Source: Epiperipatus broadwayi (taxonomy: Eukaryota; Onychophora; Udeonychophora; Euonychophora; Peripatidae). Taken from it: a stretch of 64,000 nucleotides of DNA. Made by a program: the position numbers and the translations under genes. Shown here piece after piece: positions 52,327 to 64,000 of this stretch. The DNA is taken from the NCBI GenBank assembly GCA_028023455.1, contig JAQFVV010000185.1, positions 2,059,239-2,123,238 on the forward strand. The letters run 5' to 3'. The notes beneath the pieces were generated by a model. That model worked only from the letters and a program-made list of their open reading frames with translations, did not search any database and was not told the DNA's origin. Numbering within the stretch: the first letter of the stretch is position 1; each line of letters opens with the position of its first letter.

Positions 52327-53569
52327 AATGGTATGCACCCTCTCAACAAGATAAGTTAAGGCAGTCGTATCTCACTATAGTCAGATTTAAGGTCTTCATA
52401 TAGGATGCCACGAATGGTGTGATTTAATTTTGATATAAAACTATATTTGTTCCTAATAACTAATGTATTATTAATAAATTATTATATCTAAACCACAACA
52501 AATCAATTTTCACCTTGATTAACTTTACCGTTATGCTCAGATTTTGAACTCAGGGAAGTTTAACAATTTACTCTCTTCAGGGGTTCCTATCAATATTCTA
52601 AAGTAATATTAACAAAAAAATCTCATTAACTCTTTAAATTAAATAAAACAAAATTGAAGACTTCATTTAATTTAATATAAAAAAACATAATTATTTATTT
52701 AACAATTAAATAACTTAAATTTTTCAATATATAAAAAAAATATTTATATATCTACCTCCTTATATTAAAAATATAAGTATTCTACTTACTTACGATAGAT
52801 ATATTTCCTAACCTATAACACTACGTGATTTTACAATGTATATAAAATATAAGTATCCAAATATTAAGACTTTTATATTAACACTATTTTATAATAATTA
52901 GATTATACAAATAATAATCCAATCATTTTATATAATACCTTATTCATTAAAATGATTGTACATAACTTATATTTATTAATATAAAAAATATATTTCACAA
53001 CAATGCTAATCATTTATTCAGTTATCATACATTACGGTTATAAGGCTATTTTTGGATTGGTATAAACAATGTACTGTCATGTCATAGAAAATAATAATAT
53101 GTGAATTTAAAAATAATTTAATCTCTTACCTCCTAGTTCACGTTATCCCTTTCCCATATTAACATTTCTTAACCTATATTTAAATCTTTATTAATCATAA
53201 ATAAAAACAAAAATATCTTAAATTATTAATTCTCTCTTATTATTCTTAAGAAATGAATATGATGATAAATGAAATGAAATTAAATTTTCCCAATTATAAT
53301 TTTCAAAAAACTTAAATGGTATTTATAAAAGTTAATACAATAATCTCAGATGTTCCTCATTAATGAAAATCCTTTGAAGATGCAATTCTTGATTCCTTCA
53401 TTGTTAGACATTAAAGAAAATAATATGATGTCCTAAGTTGACATTTAGTTTCCTCTTTATATGTAGATTTTATCTTCTTAATACACAGTTTTTTTATTAA
53501 CAATTATAATTCCAATTTGAAGATGTAACTTTTATATAATCTTATAGGCATTCAACAAAAGGTGTTATT

Positions 53570-53661
<92 letters not shown>

Positions 53662-54316
53662 ACTAGGCAAGTGCATTTCATATATCCTACGATAAATAAG
53701 TGTTATACTCACTTTGCATTTTCCTTATAATGTAAAGTACATTAAATCTAGTTGAAGTATTTATAAACATATTCTTTTTTAAAATGAAGTTTAGAATTTA
53801 GAACATGTAATTTGAACAATTTTTATAGAACACAAAAATATATTCAGATTATTTTCTTTAAACAAATATTAGAACTTTCTTCTAATGAGTATTAAATTGT
53901 TCACAATATAGATGTTATCTTACACAGTTTTTTTAAATCGAACATAGTATAAGTTTTTATGAGGATATAGCTGACAAAAATAGAATCCTTAGTCTTCTAA
54001 CAAAAAGAATAGAATTAATATATTATATCTTGTTCCATCAGCTTACTAAATCATACACATTCTACACTGTTGCAATAACAATTTGATATTAAAACACTAA
54101 GTTAATTTCATTTCCTTTAATTTGATAAACTATGTGAATCCAAAGGTCATTTATTACCATGTCAACCATATTTTTCAATGTATTTTTTTTCATTTTAAAG
54201 AATGAAAATTACTAACTTACTAAATTGTATATTTATTTTCATAAATATAACAAGAATGCAAATATAATGTATACATATTGATTACATGTATGTATGAGTA
54301 TATATATACTCCTACA
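52324..54316 (-). repeat. 3' LTR (left copy)
   Basis: On the coding strand it starts TGTAGGAGT and ends CATTACA, so the termini are TGTA...TACA. Length is 1993 bases including a (CA)n-(TA)n expansion at 53570-53659 that is short in the other LTR. Around 52562-52600 it keeps about 30 bases that the other LTR lacks. At 54216-54219 it retains the unfilled TA site of the DNA element present in the other LTR. Confidence 0.92.
53570..53659. repeat. (CA)n-(TA)n expansion in the 3' LTR
   Basis: About 25 bases of CA followed by 65 of TA. The homologous site in the other LTR (about 62150-62166) has only a few units, so the expansion came after insertion. Confidence 0.95.
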
Positions 54317-54325
54317 TTTTCCCTC
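54317..54325 (-). promoter_or_regulatory. Polypurine tract
   Basis: The minus strand reads GAGGGAAAA immediately before the TGTAGG start of the 3' LTR, the expected place and composition for the plus-strand primer of an LTR element. This fixes the LTR boundary. Confidence 0.8.
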
Positions 54326-55204
54326 AACTAAGAAAATTAAAATAAACTAACATTTTATTTTAATTCTTAATCTTTGTTATCATTTATGCTTCATTACAAT
54401 TCATATATATATATAATTTTCCCCTTGAATTAAAATTTTAAATCCTTCATCAATTATTAGTGGAAAAAATATTATTAATTATGATATTTAATAATAATTA
54501 AATTTTTTATAGGCAGTTTTTTTTTTTTTGTAATGTCTTAAATATGGTACATCTAATATAATCTGTTTTGATCAAATCATAGATTAAATATACTGACTAT
54601 TTTATTTTAAACTTATTACCTATTAAAGTTAAATAATGTAATAATTTATTATGCAAAAATCATTATATAGATTAATTTCTTTTTATTCCCTTCTTTCTAT
54701 TAATTTCTATATAATGTATCCTTATCAACATACTAAGTATTTGAAATGGTATATCAAAATAATTATATGGTAGAAAACCTGATTATTTTATAACTAAGTT
54801 TTAATTAGTTAGTTCATAAGTGTTTTATGTATAAATCAATTTAAAATGCCAATCCTGCTCCTTATTGAGACTTACCAGATTATCACTGACATCTAATAAA
54901 TGAACATACATAAACTTATTTAAAGGTGCCAATCCTGCTCCTTCATTTTTGAGACTTATTAGATTATCTTTAGCATCGAATAAACATATTTGTTGGAATT
55001 CATTTGTGAACTTGCCAATCTACAAGTAGGCAGTCTTCCATTTCCACATTAATGATATGATCCATCTTAGTTAGACACAATTATATATAGTATTTCCTTC
55101 TCTTTCATATCTTAATTCTTTACATTTTCTCCCTATAATCCTAATAATTATTACATAATTTAGGTATTATAAAACTCATGGTAATTGTTTGTTTAAGACA
55201 ATTA
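54326..55204 (-). other. Noncoding region between integrase and PPT
   Basis: About 880 bases with no frame of note, hence no env. It contains an imperfect 80-base tandem duplication (54847-55006). Confidence 0.7.
54847..55006. repeat. 80-bp imperfect tandem duplication
   Basis: The words tgccaatcctgctcctt and agattatc recur at a distance of 80 bases (54847 and 54927); copies differ by several substitutions and a short insertion. Confidence 0.75.
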
Positions 55205-56250
55205 TTATATTTTTCCTCGATAGGGCTTTAATATATGAGCTTTATAAGTACCTCGTATCTCACCATCACAATCCAAACAGTATGCATTTGGACCAGCTTT
55301 CTTTATAATGGTAAATGGTCCTTTATAGCTATTACAAAATTTATGAAAAATAAAATTTTGTGGATTACTAACATCTGGTGTCTTTAAAAAAAACTTTGTC
55401 ACCTACTTTGAATTGATAGTTTGAATTGTATGCATTTTTATGATGCTTTTGAGACATTTGTATCATTCTTTCTAAGGCTTCTTTTCTATCCTTTTCAATG
55501 TTTATGGTTAAATCAGGGATTGGTGGTTTATAATATTTAAATAATATTGGTATATTTTGTTTGAATTGCAATTTAATGGGTGCGAATCCAGTGGACTCAT
55601 TAGCACTCCAATTAATATAATTTACCATATCTGGTGTGTGCTTTACCCACCCCTTGTGATTATCTTTCAAATAAGTTCTAAACAAACATCCAAGTTCCTG
55701 CATTACATGTTCACAAGGGTTTGATTGAGTATTTCTTATAGAAGTAAGCACATGTTTTATTTGATGTTTATTTACTCACATATTCCATTCTTTGGATAGG
55801 AAAGGTTTGCCATGATCAGTTATGATCACCATAGGTTTCCCTATCATTTCAAAATGGAGGGTTTCTAATACTTTAATGGTATATCTAGTATTAGCTTGGA
55901 GTATTGGATAAGCAGACACAAATTTAGAGAAGAGATCATAAGCTACTACTAAAAAAATATTTTATTAAATGGAGGTAAGGGTGCATAGTAGTCTATAGCT
56001 AAGATCTCATTTTGTCTTTCTGGAATGATAGAATTCATGAATTAACATAATTTTTATTTACTGGTTTAGCTCTCAAACATATTTGACATTTTGAATTTCA
56101 TTCATATATCTTTATGCATATTGGGCCAATAAAACCAATTCTTTATTGTTTGTTCAGTTTTATAGACACCATAATGCCCATATAAACAATGGATATATTG
56201 TATGAGTGTGTCTTTTAGAATTTCAGGTATTACTACCCTCCACTCATTTA
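55205..56250 (-). pseudogene. Integrase region of the LTR element
   Basis: The zinc-binding H-H-C-C domain is split. Histidines lie in IHCLYGHYGVYKTEQT, and the cysteines (CQIC) follow an in-frame stop at about 56100. The core shows VVAYDLFSKF (first D), VIITDHGKPF (second D) and NPCEHVMQEL (E), in frames interrupted around 55760-55960. The C-terminal part has KVGDKVFF, then after a shift KGPFTIIKKAG (a GPF-type motif), ending HILKPYRGKI at 55205. In the family it inserts the cDNA into the genome. It is not functional here. Confidence 0.88.
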
Positions 56251-56489
56251 AATTATCATTAATTTTAAATTTTAAGACCATATAATCTATCTTATATAAT
56301 TGAAGATTACTGGCTGTATATAGAATTTCCTCTTTATTTAATGTTTTAATAATCAACATTAAATTTTTATCTTGATTTTGTAAATTATGGATATTTATTA
56401 AATCGTTCTCTACATTTTCATCAACTATCAGGTCAACATTCATAATGTAGGCATTATCTACCGATAAATGTAATTGTTCTGATTTACAT

Positions 56490-56989
56490 GGATTTTGACT
56501 TAGTGCATCAGCTACAACATTCTCAGATCCTTTACAATATTTAATTGTATAACTGAATTCTTGTAATAACAGACTCCATCTCATTAATCGGGAATTAGTC
56601 AAGTAGCTGTGATTCAAGAATTCCCAGCTTTTATGATCAGTTATCACAATCATCTCTGATCTGAGAAGCAACTGTCAAAATTTTTGAAAAGCCCACACTA
56701 TTGCTAGGGCTTCTTTCTCTGTAACCATATAATTCAATTCAGGTCCTTTTAATAGTCGGCTAATAAAATAAAGGAATCATGTTTGGCCATCTTCTTGGAT
56801 TTGAGATAAAGTTACCCCTAAACCATAACCGCTGCTATCTAGTTGTAAGATAAATGGTTTGCTAAAATCAGGAGAAGCTAATATAGTTTGCTTTAAGAAT
56901 CCAGCTTTGATTTTAGAAAACACATCATCTTGTTCCTCACTGCATTTCCATTTCTCATCTTTTCTGATAAGTTTTAACAACGGTACCAT
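56490..56989 (-). pseudogene. RNase H region of the LTR element
   Basis: PLLKLIRKDEKWKC (tether), then LQLDSSGYGLGV with the first catalytic D, LNYMVTEKEALAIVWAF with the catalytic E, ITDHKSWEFL with the next D, and ENVVADALSQ with the last D. Two in-frame stops interrupt it (after GQT, and after WAFQKF). It joins RT to integrase in the pol order. Confidence 0.88.
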
Positions 56990-57916
56990 GTAATCAGAAA
57001 ATTTTTGGTAAAAACGATTATATAAATTACATATTCCTAAAATGATCTTATTTTTTATTTATTTGTGAGTTTAGCAAAATTCTGTATAGCACTAATCTTA
57101 TCCAGATGACGTTTAATCTTTTTGTGACCAACAATATGACCTAAGAAGATCACTTCATTAGATACTAAAGTGCTTTTCTTAAAATTGTTTTTTTATTCCT
57201 TTGTCAGAACACTCTTTAAAAAACATTTTTATATGTTGAAGATGTTCTTCAATTGTAATTGATGCAATTATAACATCATCTACATACATTGTCACAATCT
57301 GTTTTATATCAGGAGATAAGGTTTTATCTAAGCATCGAATTAAGGCAGTACCACTATTGATCAATCCAAGTGGCATCCTATTAAGTTGGTAAGTAAATCC
57401 TTCATACCGAAACACAGTATATTGATGATCTTCAGGATGAAGTTCTATATGCCAATAACTTGAGGTCAAATCTAAAGTAGAAAATACTTTATTGTTTCCA
57501 AATCTCATAAATAAATTGTGTATGGGTGGTGGTATATTTCTGTCGGGGACAGTAATTTTGTTTAGTTGTCTAGCATCTAAACAAAATCTCATTGACCCAT
57601 CTTTCTTCTTCACTGTTACAACTGGATTACAGTAAGGGGAAGAGCATTTGGAAATGATTTCCCATTCAAGCATTTTATTAATTTGTTTATATATTTCTTC
57701 TCTTTATTGATAAGGAATAGGATAAGATTTAGATTGAAAAGGTTGATCATGAATTAATTTTATTCTTTGCTGAAAACCTTCAATAACTCCTGGTATTTCT
57801 GAAAATATTGTATTATATTCATTAATAATAGATTGCAATTTATTAACATTATCACCATCAATTAAATTTGATTCAGCAATTTTTGATTTTACAAGTGTTT
57901 CTGGTACGTTTGACAT
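56990..57916 (-). pseudogene. Reverse transcriptase of the LTR element
   Basis: The linker ends YPIPYQ (57704), followed by a single in-frame TAA. From 57673 the reading contains GSMRFCLDARQLNKIT, FSTLDLTSSYWHIEL (first catalytic D at residue 68), NRMPLGLINSG and the YVDD box (residues 130-133). After GIKKQF (57179) the frame shifts, and FLGHIVGHK (the LG-H motif of gypsy RT) is read on the neighbouring frame. Motif order and the YVDD box are typical of Ty3/gypsy. Confidence 0.92.
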
Positions 57917-58455
57917 TATAAATAAATTTCCAACAGATCATACTTTGGAGACAATGTCATCCTTAAAACCTCATCACCTATATGAACTATCTTATTTTTA
58001 AAATCAATCAAACATTTGTTCAGATGTAAAAAATCTACTCCCAATATCATTTCATGAATAAGTCCAGTTAATATCAAAACTACATGATAAATACATGTTT
58101 GATTAATAGTTAGTTTGATCCAGATTTGCTTTTCAATTAATTTTGCCCTTATAGTATTAGCTAGGGTAATCTGTACTGATTTTAGAGGTAAAGTTTTAAT
58201 ATGTGGATTTTTATCCATTAACCTTTTATAAATCTCTTCAGATATTACAGATATTTGGCTACCACTATCTAATAAGGCTCTAATTTGAAAATCTTCAAAC
58301 ATAATATTAATTAATGGACAATTTTGTACAGCATACTTGGGCTCATCATCTTCCTCTGAACATATTATGTTAATGATTTGTTTAAGTACAATTTTATTTT
58401 TGTTCCACAATTTAAATATGGGTCTTTGAGGAGAGGAACTATTTCTGAAGACCAT
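57916..58455 (-). CDS. Aspartic protease region of the LTR element
   Basis: An open frame of 179 residues. The catalytic triad LLDSGSQIS is at residues 61-69, and the second conserved motif ILGVDFL at 137-143 marks the end of the retropepsin fold. In the family it dimerises and cuts Gag and Pol. The frame ends in TAATG, where the next frame opens with a shift. Whether this shift is original or decay is unclear. The upstream boundary to gag is also broken. Confidence 0.88.
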   Translation of the reverse strand: MVFRNSSSPQRPIFKLWNKNKIVLKQIINIICSEEDDEPKYAVQNCPLINIMFEDFQIRALLDSGSQISVISEEIYKRLMDKNPHIKTLPLKSVQITLANTIRAKLIEKQIWIKLTINQTCIYHVVLILTGLIHEMILGVDFLHLNKCLIDFKNKIVHIGDEVLRMTLSPKYDLLEIYL

Positions 58456-58634
58456 CTTTAATTTAATTTTGCTGTTGTTTTGGGTATATTTTTATTATAC
58501 CCTATTTTACCTTTATTTAATCTTCTACTAGAGGCTATACACTTAATTTCTGAAATTTGACGTTATCAGAACTTAATTTAACTACTGCATTATTATCACT
58601 CTTCCTTGTTTTACTTTGTGAATGACTAAAAGTC
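58456..58634 (-). other. Junction between gag and protease
   Basis: About 180 bases with stops in all minus frames. No CCHC zinc knuckle can be read, although one is common at the end of gag in the family. Confidence 0.5.
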
Positions 58635-60574
58635 TTATGTATTCTTTTTTTTATAATTAACAGCATTTACTTGAATATTTTCTTTCTTTCTTTCAAAATA
58701 ATTTTGATTAACATTTTGGTTATTTGAGTCAATATTATTTAAAACATCTATAATTTGTTCGATATTTTGTGCATTAGAAAATAATAAAGACTGCTCAATT
58801 TTCATAGGTAAGTTATGTTTTGCAATACGAATAATTGGATTTTGGCTAAAATGATAAGTATCAAGGGTTTTCAGTTTTGATACCTGTCTTCTGAAAAAAT
58901 TAGTAAGAGTTTCACCAAGCATATTTTTATATTTTTCCTGAAGTATTTGATACAACAGTCATTCTTGTCTATCATTATTCCAAAAATTCTTTATCAATAA
59001 TTTTTGATATTTTTCAAATGTTTTAGGTATTTGGAATAATGACTCCCACCATGATAAAGCGTCACCTTGTAAATGACTGTATGCTACTATCAAATTTTCA
59101 CCTTCTGACAAATTAGTATTTACTGAAAAATATAAATTTAAACTCTTTAGGTGCTCTATTGGAGCTTCATTTGTAAACCCTTGAAAGTGTTTTAATTTTA
59201 AAAAAATGATTTATAACATTTGATTGTAATTTGTGATTTGTATTGCTAAGATTTTCTTTTTGCAGATTTATTGTTGACTGTTGATTGTGATGGTGAGCAA
59301 AGTCTCCTATAGAATAACTAATATTATCATTATTATTTTGTTCCCTTTGCATGTTTTCCATCTCAATCACCATTTCATCTTGATATTCCTTCTTATTTGG
59401 ATCTTCCTTTATCCTATTAATAGCTTCTAATATTTGATTAAATTTATCTAATATAGTGACTTCTTTAATATTAGATAATGTAATCTTTTTACAAGCTTGT
59501 GTATAATTTTCCATCATTATTTTTCTTTTTTTTTCAAACTCATCCTTCAAAACTTTTATGGTTTAATCTACAGTAATATTTTTACTTTCCAATTGATTAA
59601 ATATCTCTGATTGATTCTCTAATAATATTTCAATATTACCTTTATTTAACTTTACATCTGAATCAATCAAATTTTGTTTCACTTTTAAACACTGAAAATC
59701 TTTTTCCATAGACTGAATTTTCTTGTCTTGGTTATTAATTTCTATGTGGACATCTTTTATTTTCTCATCCAAAACCTTTTCAGTCTCTTCTTGGATTTTA
59801 TACATATCAATTTGGAGATGATTGTATACAGTTTTTATTTATAAAAGTTTGTTTTCTACTTTATTTTCTATTTTTGATTAAAATTCAAAAAATCTTTTTT
59901 GACACTTAAGATCTGTTTATTCAATAACCTTTTGAATTTTTTGAATTTCATTATTGATACTTGTTTGTATTTGTGATACCTCATCCTTCAAATCTATTTT
60001 TATATTATCTAATTTTATTGATAATTCATTTGTAATATCTACTTTCATATTTTCCATCTTAGTATTCATACTTTCCATCTTGCTATTGATATTTGTAGAC
60101 AAATCTACTTTCAGATTTTCCATCTTATTATTCATACTTCCCATCTTGGTATTCATATTTGTAGATAAATCTACTTTCAGATTTCTCATCTGAGTATTTA
60201 TACTTTCCAGATTGGTCTACTTTCAGATTTCTCATCTGAGTATTTATACTTTCCATTTTGGTATCCATATTTTCAATCAAATCTGCTTTTATATTCGCAT
60301 TTAAATTTTCCATCATTTGTTGCATCATTAACATCATTTGACTTAATGATGAACTATCACTGGTTATATTTTCTATGGGTTTGTCAATAATATCCATAGT
60401 TTCTGGAACATGAGTATCTAATATAGAATTACTCTCAGACACACCTATATCTATGTGTTCATTGGTACTACTCATTGTATCATCAGCTATATTTGAGCTA
60501 AGTACCTCAGTTTGCATTTTTATATTTTTATTGGTATTAGAAGAAAATGTTTTATATTTAATTCTTGTAATCAT
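58635..60574 (-). pseudogene. Gag of the LTR element, long coiled-coil N-terminus
   Basis: From 60574 the reading starts MITRIKYK, followed by an acidic region and a Met-rich segment. Then come ~22-residue (66-base) repeats of the type NLKVDLSTN-KMESMN-KME (about 60245-60050), which look like a coiled coil. Further charged coiled-coil pieces follow to 59167. Then comes the recognisable retrotransposon gag core GDALSWWESLF (about 59075) with NFFRRQ and LKTLDTY downstream, ending at 58635. One repeat unit is 46 bases instead of 66, which shifts the frame near 60200. Other stops lie near 59917, 59563, 59167 and 58956. It would form the particle if intact. Confidence 0.85.
60050..60245 (-). repeat. 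66-bp tandem repeats within gag
   Basis: The words for ctactttcagat occur at 60105, 60171 and 60217. The first spacing is 66 bases (22 codons), the second 46, a 20-base loss that breaks the frame. Confidence 0.8.
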
Positions 60575-60908
60575 AAAACTAACTTTATCCTAACTATAAC
60601 TTTATTTATATGATAATATATTATTTATCATAGGATATTAATGCGATGCCTTTCTCTTTTCAAGATATATATGTGTTCTTACTCTAATGGCTAATTTAAA
60701 ATTATATTTTTAAGCAAGTGATCTATTCCTTTAAATTTTAACTATTTAATTTTCAAAGGCTCCATTATTCTATTATCTACTATTTTACAATACATTTAAT
60801 ATGAGATTATTATTAATAATATGTATCCCTCAATGTTTTGTATCGCTATACAAACAATATAAAGTCTATGATTCAATATAATAATGATATGTAATCTATG
60901 ATTCAAGG

Positions 60909-60926
60909 CCCTAGTTGTATGCACCA
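60909..60926 (-). promoter_or_regulatory. Candidate primer binding site
   Basis: Two bases inside the 5' LTR end the minus strand reads TGGTGCATACAACTAGGG, beginning with the TGG that pairs with a tRNA CCA tail. The implied tRNA 3' end has C at the position of invariant C61, as expected. I cannot name the tRNA. Confidence 0.6.
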
Positions 60927-60928
60927 TA

Positions 60929-63930
<3,002 letters not shown>

Positions 63931-64000
63931 TTTATATAATCCTGAATGTGAAGGTCAATTGTAGTTACTTTTATTTTATTATTTACTTTGATGTGATAGA

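Noticed and set aside
59954-60193. Plus-strand frame of 79 residues rich in Phe, Ile and Ser
   Set aside because: It is the antisense of the gag coiled-coil repeats.

Overview
This is a very A+T-rich (roughly three quarters A+T by eye) animal nuclear segment, most likely from an invertebrate. The evidence is dense (TA)n and (TTA)n microsatellites together with decayed Penelope-like, RTE-type, other non-LTR and Ty3/gypsy retroelements. I could not support any host protein-coding gene, tRNA gene or rRNA gene. Almost all readable coding sequence belongs to broken transposable elements. The species cannot be named from the sequence.

Layout. At 1.6-3.7 kb a Penelope-like element (PLE) forms a ~1 kb + ~1 kb head-to-head palindrome with a GIY-YIG endonuclease fragment in each arm. 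A second PLE family lies at 3.9-4.5 kb and again at 39.3-39.9 kb. A decayed RTE retrotransposon (5.0-7.46 kb, minus strand) is interrupted by a 575-bp foldback with a tRNA-like head. At 10.63-11.07 kb and, much larger, at 34.73-38.01 kb are palindromes of a repeat that carries a type I hammerhead ribozyme motif. At the larger locus it is a 409-bp tandem unit, with four copies pointing left and about 4.4 pointing right. A second RTE fragment (38.06-39.19 kb, minus) ends at the (TA)n tract bordering that array. A decayed repeat cluster (40.7-42.2 kb), a broken non-LTR element (43.2-45.6 kb, minus) and a 3' piece of another possible LINE (46.5 kb) follow. From 52.3 to 63.8 kb lies an 11.5-kb Ty3/gypsy-type element on the minus strand with ~1.9-kb LTRs, PPT, PBS, gag and pol (PR-RT-RH-INT). 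Its 5' LTR carries a 1-kb TIR DNA element whose exact empty site survives in the other LTR. The remaining stretches (11-18, 22-34 and 47-52 kb) are A+T-rich sequence without recognisable genes.

Main observation. The 409-bp units match the known pattern of metazoan retrozymes: short tandem repeats with type I hammerheads and a very short helix III, thought to move non-autonomously and make small circular RNAs. Here they sit in a giant inverted array. A diverged copy elsewhere in the window carries a compensatory T-A to C-G change in ribozyme stem I, and both loci end at the same two unit positions next to (TA)n. All foldbacks in the window (PLE, tRNA-headed, hammerhead, and the 18.5-kb one) share one topology: 5' portions at the centre, tails outward, usually ending at microsatellites. 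This suggests, as an inference, a common mechanism, possibly PLE reverse transcription.
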